NCBI GenBank assembly: GCA_903858935.1 | Contig: CAIOKO010000040.1 | Span: 1-64,000, forward strand | Direction: 5' to 3' | Origin: an uncultured Schlesneria sp. | GTDB taxonomy: Bacteria > Planctomycetota > Planctomycetia > Planctomycetales > Planctomycetaceae | Length of the DNA stretch: 64,000 bases | Shown here: positions 44,028 through 51,647 of the stretch, one piece after another | Layout of the letters: every line of letters starts with the position of its first letter | Numbering within the stretch: position 1 is the stretch's first letter | Notes under the pieces: model-generated | What the model was told of the DNA's origin: nothing | Seen by the model: the letters and a program-made list of their open reading frames with translations, nothing else | The model's database searches: none | Made by a program: the position numbers and the translations under genes

Positions 44028-44246
44028 GATCAGCTCCTTCGAATCGATTCGTGGTGAGTGTAATAACCCAAAGCGAGGTCATTCCCCGCCAGGCAATCAC
44101 CGACACCGCCGAATCCCATTTCAGCGCGTGCCCGTAATCTGTATCGGTCAGGTCGACCAGAACCATTGAATCGATCCGAACGACTTGAATTACTTTTACG
44201 AATGTAGGGACTCTTCTGAGTGGAATTCGAATAAGAAATGATTCAA

Positions 44247-44267
44247 GTGCGGCATTTTTTGCCGCAC
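44247..44267. repeat. Hairpin GTGCGGCA-TTTTT-TGCCGCAC
   Basis: A perfect 8 bp stem with a T5 loop in the divergent region between the surface protein and the Xer recombinase. No U-tract follows on either strand, so an operator or mRNA leader stem is likelier than a terminator. Confidence 0.4.
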
Positions 44268-44325
44268 CGAGTTTAAATGTTTTGGCGAAGGACCAAAGCA
44301 TAGGGTTTGTCGAGGCCGATGGGTG

Positions 44326-44331
44326 TATAAT
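44326..44331 (+). promoter_or_regulatory. Putative -10 box (TATAAT) of the Xer recombinase gene
   Basis: A perfect TATAAT lies 41 bases before the start codon, preceded by TG. No convincing -35 box is visible at 16-18 bases, so only the -10 element is proposed. Confidence 0.4.
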
Positions 44332-44372
44332 GAAGAAGATGATTTAGACCATGAAGCATCGAGGCTGATGTC

Positions 44373-45323
44373 ATGCCACCACGCAAGCGACCCGTCCAGG
44401 AAGCTACCCCACGTGCCGCAGCGCCCGCAGATCCTTCGCAGCATCTTTCTGGCTTCATCCATTATCTCAAGGCAGAATGCGGTCTATCTCAAAATACTAT
44501 CCTGGCGTATCGCCGGGACCTCACCCGATTTGATGCCTGGTATCGAGAGCACGGCCCCTCACGACTTCAACTGGTAGATCTAGGGTTGCTCACTCGCTAT
44601 CTGGAAGACCTTCACCAGCATCTGTACGCCGCAACTTCGATGGCAAGACACCTGGTTTCCCTCAAGATGTTTTTCCGATACCTCGTCCTTGAAGGGATTC
44701 TGCCCGAAAGTGTCGCGGAATTGGTGAACTCACCAAAACTCTGGCAGCATTTGCCCAAGGTGCTCAGTCCAGAAAAGGTCGATGAACTGATTGCAGCGCC
44801 ACTACGACAAGACCGTTATCCGTTGCGCGATCGCGCGCTTTTGGCGCTGATGTACGCGACCGGGTGCCGTGCTTCGGAAGTCTGCGGAATTACGCCGCGC
44901 GACATCCAGCTCGAAGAAGGTTATTGCCGTTGTGTCGGTAAGGGAAACAAAGAACGGATTGTATCGCTGAATCCGGTCGCACGGGCTGCAGTCGAAGCGT
45001 ATCTCAAAAACGAGCGAACTTTGCTTGTTTTAAAAGACGAGCCGACAACTCCTCTTCTTGTCTCCCGCAGCGGCAAGCGCCTATCCAGGATCACTGTGTG
45101 GAAATTGGTCAAACGCTATGCCGCTCGAATTGGAGCAAGCCGCGAGGTCAGCCCACATACACTTCGCCATAGTTTCGCGACACATATGCTGGCAGGAGGA
45201 GCCGAGATTCGCGCTCTACAAGAACTACTTGGACACGCCAGCATTCGGACAACACAAATCTATACCCAAGTCGACCACAGCCGACTCAAGTCAGTCCATG
45301 AAAAATGCCACCCTCGCGGATGA
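44373..45323 (+). CDS. xerD: Tyrosine recombinase XerC/XerD
   Basis: Site-specific recombinase of 316 residues that resolves chromosome dimers at dif together with a partner Xer protein and FtsK. A SAM-like N-terminal core-binding domain (about 26-110; FIHYLKAECGLSQNTILAYRRDL) precedes the catalytic domain. All tyrosine-recombinase residues are present: Arg in GCRASEV (about 166), Lys in VGKGNKERI, HTLRHSFATH, GHASI and the nucleophile in TQIYTQV. N-terminal ~20 residues are Pro/Ala-rich and extra to the family. No integron or prophage context is seen, and no dif-like site was recognised, so a housekeeping Xer role is likely. XerD versus XerC cannot be decided. It converges on gatB with only 19 bases between stops. 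Confidence 0.88.
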   Translation: MPPRKRPVQEATPRAAAPADPSQHLSGFIHYLKAECGLSQNTILAYRRDLTRFDAWYREHGPSRLQLVDLGLLTRYLEDLHQHLYAATSMARHLVSLKMFFRYLVLEGILPESVAELVNSPKLWQHLPKVLSPEKVDELIAAPLRQDRYPLRDRALLALMYATGCRASEVCGITPRDIQLEEGYCRCVGKGNKERIVSLNPVARAAVEAYLKNERTLLVLKDEPTTPLLVSRSGKRLSRITVWKLVKRYAARIGASREVSPHTLRHSFATHMLAGGAEIRALQELLGHASIRTTQIYTQVDHSRLKSVHEKCHPRG

Positions 45324-45342
45324 GCAATAGCCGAAAAGTTTC

Positions 45343-46860
45343 CTATTCAGCAAGTTTCGCAAGTAATTTCTCGCGGACAGTTTGAGGGTCAGCACCCTTG
45401 ACCGATTTCATGACCTGACCGATCAGTGCGCCAATCGCCTTCTCATTCCCACTCTTGAAGTCCGCGATGGCCTTCGCGTTGCGTGCCAATACTTCGGCAA
45501 TGACGGTCTCAATCGCGCCTGTATCTTGAACGATCGCAAGTCCACGTGACTTTACCAACTCGTCAATTCGCTCCGCTGAAATAGCGTTACCACCGTCGGC
45601 ATCCTCAAGCAGCGCTGTGAATACTTCCCTGGCGGACTTAATGGTAATCTGCTTCTTATTAATTCGGTCAAGCAGTGCGGAAAGCACGGGGGGACGGATT
45701 GGAAAGTTCGAGATCGTCTCGTTTCGTTCTTTCATTGCGGCTTGCATGTCTTGGGTCAGCCAGTTTGCAGCTTGCTTGCCGTCACCACAGGTTTTAGCGA
45801 CCTCTTCGTAGTAATCAGCAACGACACGCCCCTGGTCGATAATGACGGCTGCGTCATAAGGTGACAACTGGAATTCGTCGACAATTCGTTTCCGACGTGT
45901 GGCAGGAAGTTCACACATCTCGGCGCGAATCGAATTGATCTTTTCGACGCTCGTCATCACGGGAACCAGGTCTGGGTCGGGGAAGTATCGATAGTCGGCG
46001 GCCTCTTCTTTTTCTCGCAGAGGATAGGTGGAGCCACGATTTGGATCGAATCCGACCGTTCGCTTATGCCCCCCTTTTGCTCCCATCCGGATGCCAGTCT
46101 GCTGGAACGATTCCCATTGACGAGCGACTTCATACTCAATCGCCTGCTCGGTAAATCGAAAGCTGTTAAGATTCTTGATCTCGACAATGGGTGTTGGAAC
46201 TTTTGTGCCATCTGGTTGAGTCACGTGCAAGTTCACATTCGCATCACAGCGCAAGCTCCCTTCCTGCATGTTACAATCCGAGACTTCGAGGTACGTCAAC
46301 ATGAGCCTCAACTCTTCGAGAAACCGTCGAGCTTCATCTGCAGAACGCAAATCCGGTTCTGTCACAATCTCAACCAATGGGGTTCCGGCGCGGTTAAGAT
46401 CGACCTTGCTGTCTCGACCTCGACCCGATTCATCATGCATATTCTTGCCAGCATCTTCTTCAAGATGAGCCCGCAGAATTCTCACGCGCCGAACGGTTGG
46501 TTGTTTGCTTCCATCTGCAGCAGAATCGCCAATGACAACATCGACCTGACCGTGATGGCTGAACGGCAGATCGAACTGGCTGATCTGGTATCCTTTGGGA
46601 AGGTCTGGATAGAAGTACTGTTTGCGATCCCATTTTGTGAAGGGAGCGATCTGACACCCCAGCCCCAGGGCCGTTTTTACTCCGAGATGATAGGCGTGTT
46701 CGTTCAAAACAGGTAACGCCCCGGGTAATCCGAGACAAACGGGACAAGTCTGAACGTTTGGATGATCGGGATTGAAGGCCGTCGAACATCCGCAAAAAAT
46801 CTTCGTCTTCGTCTGAAGCTGAACGTGAATTTCGAGGCCAATAATGATTTCGTAGGACAT
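45343..46860 (-). CDS. gatB: Aspartyl/glutamyl-tRNA(Asn/Gln) amidotransferase subunit B
   Basis: Subunit of the GatCAB complex (505 residues) that converts misacylated Glu-tRNA(Gln) or Asp-tRNA(Asn) to the amidated form. The start MSYEIIIGLEIHVQLQTKTK and the strings CPVCLGLPGALPVLN, RKQYFYPDLPKGYQISQ, MQEGSLRCDANVN and EIKNLNSFRF are diagnostic; the C-terminal YqeY-like domain covers about 360-505. The ATG at 46860 is used rather than the ORF start at 46893, with GAGA just upstream. GatA and GatC are not in the window. It is the last gene of a same-strand run that begins at trpE. Confidence 0.97.
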   Translation of the reverse strand: MSYEIIIGLEIHVQLQTKTKIFCGCSTAFNPDHPNVQTCPVCLGLPGALPVLNEHAYHLGVKTALGLGCQIAPFTKWDRKQYFYPDLPKGYQISQFDLPFSHHGQVDVVIGDSAADGSKQPTVRRVRILRAHLEEDAGKNMHDESGRGRDSKVDLNRAGTPLVEIVTEPDLRSADEARRFLEELRLMLTYLEVSDCNMQEGSLRCDANVNLHVTQPDGTKVPTPIVEIKNLNSFRFTEQAIEYEVARQWESFQQTGIRMGAKGGHKRTVGFDPNRGSTYPLREKEEAADYRYFPDPDLVPVMTSVEKINSIRAEMCELPATRRKRIVDEFQLSPYDAAVIIDQGRVVADYYEEVAKTCGDGKQAANWLTQDMQAAMKERNETISNFPIRPPVLSALLDRINKKQITIKSAREVFTALLEDADGGNAISAERIDELVKSRGLAIVQDTGAIETVIAEVLARNAKAIADFKSGNEKAIGALIGQVMKSVKGADPQTVREKLLAKLAE

Positions 46861-46994
46861 CACATTCTCAATCGAATAAATCTTGAAGAACAAAACTTCG
46901 CGAACAAACTGGGCGACGTCACCTGATCACCTTCTCAAGGCCAGCGATTTGAAACGGCCAAAGCAAGTCAGAACCCGTCTGACTCCAGCACGCC

Positions 46995-47876
46995 TTATGG
47001 TGAGCTGATCGAGTCAATCGTTGCCCATGTCAATGTTCCATTGGAAATCTTCTCAACCAGATCGGGCACTGATTCAAGGATATTTTCGGCAACCGGATCT
47101 GAACTTTGACTTAATGCCAGAGCAGCGGCCTGTCGTTCGACGGTTGAGCCCGATGTGAGTACCTGTTTGAGATCTGATAGGGCGCGAGCATCTGCGTGGT
47201 GTCCAACGCATCGCCACATATCTGGCGCAACCGGTCTTTTCGCAGCCCATCTCTCGTGAACAAAGTCGACGACCATCGCTGACAAGTGAGGGTTGGCGCG
47301 TTGATCAAGCCCCACAATCGGAGACATTGGCACGCCAATGAACTGGCACTTCAGCACCATTTGGTTCCACTGATCGTCGGTAAACTGCTCGGCGGGATAG
47401 GGGTTCTGGTGAGCGACTGCGCAGAATACCGCTTTTATATTCGTCCGAATCCCTTCGGCCGCACGTAATACGTGAGCTGAAGGGTGTGGCAGAAGTGGCA
47501 AGGTCTGGTACATCGCAACAAGTTCGCCAACTTCACCTGCTCCAAACAATTGATCCAGGACCGCGACAAGCTCAGCCGATTCCATCGTTGGGATAGAAAG
47601 TAGTAACAACGCCCGCGTCAGTTGGTCGACGCTCCACCCGCGAGGATTCCAACCTGGCCGCGTCTGGTTGGCTGCTGAAAGTTCCTCGTCAATAAGTCCT
47701 AAGTCCGATTTTCCGACCTTCCGTGGCGCCATACCAAAGGCGAGATAAAGACCTTTCCTGTCGCCCAGGCGGACAACACCCTGTCGATCGCGGACCCAGG
47801 CCGCTGCGGCCGGGTCTAGTCTCATTGCAAGCCAGCTCTCGATTAACGTCTTTATTTTTTCTGTATCAGGATTCAT
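46995..47876 (-). CDS. eboA: EboA-domain protein
   Basis: Protein of 293 residues resembling EboA: family phrases are FLAFGMAPRKVGKSDL (about 50-66), TRPGWNPRGWSVDQLTRALLL, LVAMYQTLPLLPHPS, RAAEGIRTNIKAVFCAVAHQNPYPAEQF and DQRANPHLSAMVVDFVHERWAA. The ebo gene cluster (eboABCEF) is known from cyanobacteria and some bacteroidetes, where it helps export a scytonemin-related metabolite to the periplasm; EboA itself has no proven activity. Here no eboB, C, D, E or F is adjacent, so this is an orphan or its partners are elsewhere. The start at 47876 has AGGAG 6 bases upstream. FmdB-like and TIM-barrel genes lie upstream on the same strand. Confidence 0.8.
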   Translation of the reverse strand: MNPDTEKIKTLIESWLAMRLDPAAAAWVRDRQGVVRLGDRKGLYLAFGMAPRKVGKSDLGLIDEELSAANQTRPGWNPRGWSVDQLTRALLLLSIPTMESAELVAVLDQLFGAGEVGELVAMYQTLPLLPHPSAHVLRAAEGIRTNIKAVFCAVAHQNPYPAEQFTDDQWNQMVLKCQFIGVPMSPIVGLDQRANPHLSAMVVDFVHERWAAKRPVAPDMWRCVGHHADARALSDLKQVLTSGSTVERQAAALALSQSSDPVAENILESVPDLVEKISNGTLTWATIDSISSP

Positions 47877-47974
47877 TCTAACTCCTGCTGATTTCGGTTC
47901 TTTTCCGCGACGAGAAATAACCAAAATCAACGTGGGATTTACGTCTTTGTGTTCTCAATCGAAACCGTTGTTCG

Positions 47975-48226
47975 TTAGTGGCCATGACCGCAACTGGTGG
48001 GATTGCCACAGCAGCCGGCCATCGGAAGTTGAGGAACTGGACTCGCGATCGGCAACGCAATTCCTCCGGAGATCACCCGTTCAACTGGTGTATCGAGCGG
48101 CGTCTTGCCAGGCTCGGACTGACTTCGCTGGCAAAGTTCACCCCAGTTCGAAATCGATTCTTTCATTCCATGTTGCACAGTCACAGTTTTTTGATTCGTT
48201 GCACAATGATAATCGTACGTTGGCAT
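47975..48226 (-). CDS. Divergent FmdB-type zinc-ribbon protein
   Basis: Small protein of 83 residues that opens MPTYDYHC, as in FmdB/CxxC-type putative regulatory proteins, and shares the ISNWGELCQRS and PVERVISGG phrases of the group. Unlike typical members it lacks CxxC pairs in the N-terminal ribbon (single Cys at about 8 and 32); the only Cys/His cluster is the C-terminal tail CCGNPTSCGHGH. It may bind metal through that tail. AGGGAGA lies about 9 bases before the ATG. It sits between the TIM-barrel and eboA-like genes on the same strand. Confidence 0.7.
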   Translation of the reverse strand: MPTYDYHCATNQKTVTVQHGMKESISNWGELCQRSQSEPGKTPLDTPVERVISGGIALPIASPVPQLPMAGCCGNPTSCGHGH

Positions 48227-48264
48227 CTCACGGTTCTCCCTGGAAACGGTAAATTTTTAAAATG

Positions 48265-49167
48265 TCAGCCAGATCGTTGTCGGGCTTCTGACAGCATTAC
48301 GTCAAAAAGTTCACGTTGTTTGATCAGTTCAGCGGCGGGGTCTTCAGGAACTTCGCCTTCTTCCAGCATCATCCAGCCCGAATAATCCGCATTCACATAA
48401 AGATCCAGAAGTTGTGGCCATGGATAGTTCTTGGAATCGAATCGATGAATGTGCGTCGTCCGACCCAACCGATCTTTCACCAGGTTAAAATTATGTTCCA
48501 ATCCAGGGGCTTCAAGATCCTGCGGATTGGAATTCCAGCAGACTGCCACGTTTGGGTGATCGGCGACGTCAAGAATCGCCTTGATCGTTGGAAGCTGTGC
48601 ACATTGACCGTGAACTTCCAGCCGGATTTGTTGTCCGAAACCCGTGGCAAATTCAGCGATCAGATTCAACGCTTTTCCAATTTGTATAATCGTTTTATCG
48701 CGGGGAACATCCTTATGAAACGAGTCGGGCTTCACCTTGACACCTGAACCACCCACGTCGTGGCTCAATTTAATAAACTGTTTCGTGGCTTCGATCGACG
48801 TTTCCAGAACCTTCGGGTCAGGGCTGTCAAACCGTTCGTTGCTGCCAATCCCGACCATTTGAACCGAACTCGATTCAAATTGTGCTCGAACGGCGTTGCG
48901 TTCAGCCTCCGTCAGGCTCGGTTCGACACCGTGCTTATGAGTCGTTCTCAATTCAACGCCAAGCACTTTCGCTTGCTCGCAATTTTTCAGCAGCGTGCGC
49001 AAGTCCCAGTCTTTACCCCACTGGTACGTCACAAGACCGTAACGGATGTCCGCTCCCTTTTTTTCCTGGGAATAACTCGGACTAGTGAGCCCAAATGCCC
49101 CGACGGCAACAGTAGCAGTGGTCAAGGCGGTTGTCTTAAGAAAGTCGCGTCGAGTCACGTCTGACAT
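48265..49167 (-). CDS. Tat-exported sugar isomerase/epimerase-like TIM barrel
   Basis: Protein of 300 residues. The twin-arginine signal TRRDFLKTTALTTATVAVGAF (about 5-25) sends a folded protein across the membrane. The rest is an AP-endonuclease-2/xylose-isomerase-like TIM barrel, typical of sugar-phosphate isomerase/epimerase family proteins (ADIRYGLVTYQWGKDWDL, IRLEVHGQCAQLPT, PNVAVCWNSNPQD, WMMLEEGE). Metal ligands are plausible (Glu, His and Asp in those strands) but were not placed exactly. It lies 21 bases after trpE and 38 bases before the FmdB-like gene. Substrate unknown; such secreted homologues are numerous in planctomycetes. Confidence 0.85.
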   Translation of the reverse strand: MSDVTRRDFLKTTALTTATVAVGAFGLTSPSYSQEKKGADIRYGLVTYQWGKDWDLRTLLKNCEQAKVLGVELRTTHKHGVEPSLTEAERNAVRAQFESSSVQMVGIGSNERFDSPDPKVLETSIEATKQFIKLSHDVGGSGVKVKPDSFHKDVPRDKTIIQIGKALNLIAEFATGFGQQIRLEVHGQCAQLPTIKAILDVADHPNVAVCWNSNPQDLEAPGLEHNFNLVKDRLGRTTHIHRFDSKNYPWPQLLDLYVNADYSGWMMLEEGEVPEDPAAELIKQRELFDVMLSEARQRSG

Positions 49168-49188
49168 GATCTTTTCCCTTTCTGCGAG

Positions 49189-50685
49189 TTACGAAGATGC
49201 GAGTTGCCGTTCTGCAATTTCGATCGCTTTCAACAGGCCGCGAGCTTTGTTCAAAGTTTCTTCGTATTCAGACGCCGCAACGCTGTCCGCCACGATGCCA
49301 GCTCCCGCTTGAACATAGGCAGTCTGGCCGATCATGACGATCGTTCGCAGCGCAATGCACGTATCCATGTGGCCCGTAAAATCGAGGCACCCCACCGCTC
49401 CACCATACGGACCTCGGCGATGAGGTTCCAATTCGTCGATGATCTCCATCGCACGAACTTTAGGAGCTCCCGACAGCGTTCCGGCGGGAAGTCCCGCGCG
49501 AAGTGCGTCGAGCGCCGTTTTGCCCTTTGCCAACTTACCCGTTACCGTCGAGCTGATATGCATGACATGGCTGTATCGTTCGACATGCATGATGTCGCTT
49601 AACTCTACCGAACCATATTCGGCGACTCGCCCGACGTCGTTGCGAGCCAGATCGACAAGCATCACATGCTCGGCACGTTCTTTTTCATCAGCGAGAAGTT
49701 CCCTCTCAAGGGCTTCGTCCTCGTCTTGAGTTTTGCCACGGCGTCGGGTGCCAGCCAATGGACGAATCGTCGTTCGCCCATTCTCGACTCGAACCATGAT
49801 TTCTGGTGAGCTACCGATCAGGTTCACAGCGGGAGTTCGCAGTAGAAACATGAATGGGCTAGGATTCACGACTCGCAGTGCTCTGTAAATATCGAGCGAA
49901 CTGGCCGTGGTGTTGACTTCAAGACGCTGGCTGAGCACGACCTGGAAAATGTCCCCGGCGCGAATGTATTCCTTTGATTTTTCAACCGCTGCTTCATAAC
50001 CCTCGCGGGAAAAATTCGAACGGACCGGGATCTGTGGATCACCAACTAACGAGACGTCAGCCAGATGAATTGTTTCCGTCGGTGTGTCGAGCTGTTTGCA
50101 CAACATATCGACCCTGCGGCAAGCATCGTCATAAACAACCTTTAGGTCAGCAGTTTGCACAGAGGCATGCACAACAACTTGAATCGTCTTTTGAATCTGA
50201 TCGAAAATCACCATCTTGTCGTACATGGCGAACGACATGTCTGGCAGCTTGCGATCATCGGCTGGAGGATTCGGCAGATTCTCGGTGTACCGAACTGTGT
50301 CATAACCCGCATAGCCAACCGCCCCACCACAAAACCGAGGCAATCCCGCGAGATGTGGTGCTCGGTATTGTTCCAGCATCGTATGCAGGTGTTCGAGCGG
50401 GTCGTCAACCTGATAGGTTTTGGTTTGGCCAGACTGCGTCAACACGATCTGTTTATCGAAGGCATCCACCTGAAGGAACGGCCCAGCCCCGAGAAAACTG
50501 TATCGGCCGACCCGTTCACCGCCAACGACGCTTTCAAACAAGAACGAATTCTCATCGTCCTGTAACCGGCAGTACGCGCTGACGGGGGTCAGCGTGTCGC
50601 TGATCAGTTGCCGGTAAACGGGTACGAAATTCATCCCTTCGGACAACTGCCGAAAAGTAGCGAAGTCGGGAGTATAAGAGGCCAT
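49189..50685 (-). CDS. trpE: Anthranilate synthase component I
   Basis: Chorismate-utilising enzyme of 498 residues, first step of tryptophan synthesis. Tryptophan-site residues ([15 protein letters not shown]) are near the N-terminus, and the catalytic core contains [56 protein letters not shown] and [18 protein letters not shown]. No trpG, trpD or trpC lies beside it. Its leader has no obvious tryptophan attenuator. PabB is the alternative, but the tryptophan-binding segment favours TrpE. It heads a same-strand run that continues into the TIM-barrel, FmdB-like, eboA-like and gatB genes. Confidence 0.93.
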   Translation of the reverse strand: MASYTPDFATFRQLSEGMNFVPVYRQLISDTLTPVSAYCRLQDDENSFLFESVVGGERVGRYSFLGAGPFLQVDAFDKQIVLTQSGQTKTYQVDDPLEHLHTMLEQYRAPHLAGLPRFCGGAVGYAGYDTVRYTENLPNPPADDRKLPDMSFAMYDKMVIFDQIQKTIQVVVHASVQTADLKVVYDDACRRVDMLCKQLDTPTETIHLADVSLVGDPQIPVRSNFSREGYEAAVEKSKEYIRAGDIFQVVLSQRLEVNTTASSLDIYRALRVVNPSPFMFLLRTPAVNLIGSSPEIMVRVENGRTTIRPLAGTRRRGKTQDEDEALERELLADEKERAEHVMLVDLARNDVGRVAEYGSVELSDIMHVERYSHVMHISSTVTGKLAKGKTALDALRAGLPAGTLSGAPKVRAMEIIDELEPHRRGPYGGAVGCLDFTGHMDTCIALRTIVMIGQTAYVQAGAGIVADSVAASEYEETLNKARGLLKAIEIAERQLASS

Positions 50686-50797
50686 GTCGTCGAGCGTCTC
50701 TCCAGCGGAATTTCAACAGCAATCGATTGCGTGAAAATCCATCGTATCGGGTCCAGGAATTGAGGGCTAGCGCTCAACCTTTCGGGAAAGAATTCTT

Positions 50798-51409
50798 TTA
50801 ATCCTCATGCTCATTGCTTTCGACAGATTGCAACTTCAACCAGCCGGGAAGCTGAAAAAGATCCGAAACGGGAATCGCGAACCCGGGCAGCAACTGTTGT
50901 CCAGTCACGACTTGTGGTTCCTTCAATGTCAGACCGCCTCTTTTTCCATCAAACTGATGAACATGTCGGGTAACGGAATCAATGACCCAGACCCCTGTCA
51001 CTCCCCACTCGAGATACGCCTGCACTCGATCGGACATGGATTCGCGGCGCTCGTTTGTCGAGGCGACTTCAACGACAAGGACCGGACGGGTGTCTGTCAG
51101 CACCTTGTCTGTCTCCGCAAACCGATTTCCTGGTTCAAACCGAAAACAGGACACAGCGGGACACCGAACCGTCGGGCCTTCCTTATTAACAATCAGCGGA
51201 AGCTCAAAACACGCGCAGGTATCTGTGGATTTTTTGAGAAACGCTGCCAGCGATCGCGACAGATTTCGAACGACATCTCCGTGTGCATCGTCGGGAGGAT
51301 TCAGTCTCAAAAAACGACCCTCCACCAGTTCGATCCAGCGTTCGCCATCCAGAATACGCTCTTCAAACTGTTCGAGCGTCATCAGATCATGGGCCGTCGA
51401 TTCTGTCAT
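50798..51409 (-). CDS. Uma2-family (DUF820) putative endonuclease
   Basis: Protein of 203 residues with a restriction-endonuclease-like fold: MTLEQFEERI and ERWIELVEGRFLRL at the N-terminus, CPAVSCFRFEPGNRF, and the PD-(D/E)xK-like core PVLVVEVASTNERRESMSDRVQAYLEWGVTGVWVID. Uma2 proteins are widespread in cyanobacteria and planctomycetes and their function is not established; nuclease activity is inferred from the fold. No ribosome-binding site stands out. It is 112 bases upstream of trpE on the same strand and 238 bases from the divergent PPC gene. Confidence 0.88.
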   Translation of the reverse strand: MTESTAHDLMTLEQFEERILDGERWIELVEGRFLRLNPPDDAHGDVVRNLSRSLAAFLKKSTDTCACFELPLIVNKEGPTVRCPAVSCFRFEPGNRFAETDKVLTDTRPVLVVEVASTNERRESMSDRVQAYLEWGVTGVWVIDSVTRHVHQFDGKRGGLTLKEPQVVTGQQLLPGFAIPVSDLFQLPGWLKLQSVESNEHED

Positions 51410-51541
51410 GTCTCTGTCTCGCGCAAATTAACTGCAATAGCATACGAAACGAATCTTGTACGCAACGAATTTAGGGGTATTCGATTGCGATCCGCAAGGA
51501 TGACAAAAAATGAGATTGCCACAGATCGCACTGCTTTCAAA

Positions 51542-51571
51542 TTGACGCACGTTGTCACGCATCCGTATGAT
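51542..51571 (+). promoter_or_regulatory. Putative sigma-70 promoter of the PPC-protein gene
   Basis: TTGACG (5 of 6) at 51542-51547 and TATGAT (5 of 6) at 51566-51571, spacer 18, about 77 bases upstream of the start at 51648. Confidence 0.55.
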
Positions 51572-51647
51572 GTGCCATCAGTATTAACTGATATCTGTCC
51601 CGCCTGATGTCCTCCTGCCTGTTTAACCCTCCTTGGAGTCGAGCTGC

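Noticed and set aside
44247-44372. dif site near the Xer recombinase
   Set aside because: The region has a hairpin and a TATAAT but no 28 bp dif-like palindrome with the expected 11-6-11 layout.
46066-46716. 216 aa + strand ORF
   Set aside because: Antisense to gatB, which is unambiguous; no independent homology.
50807-51607. 266 aa + strand ORF
   Set aside because: Antisense to the Uma2 gene and overlapping its divergent promoter region; no family resemblance.
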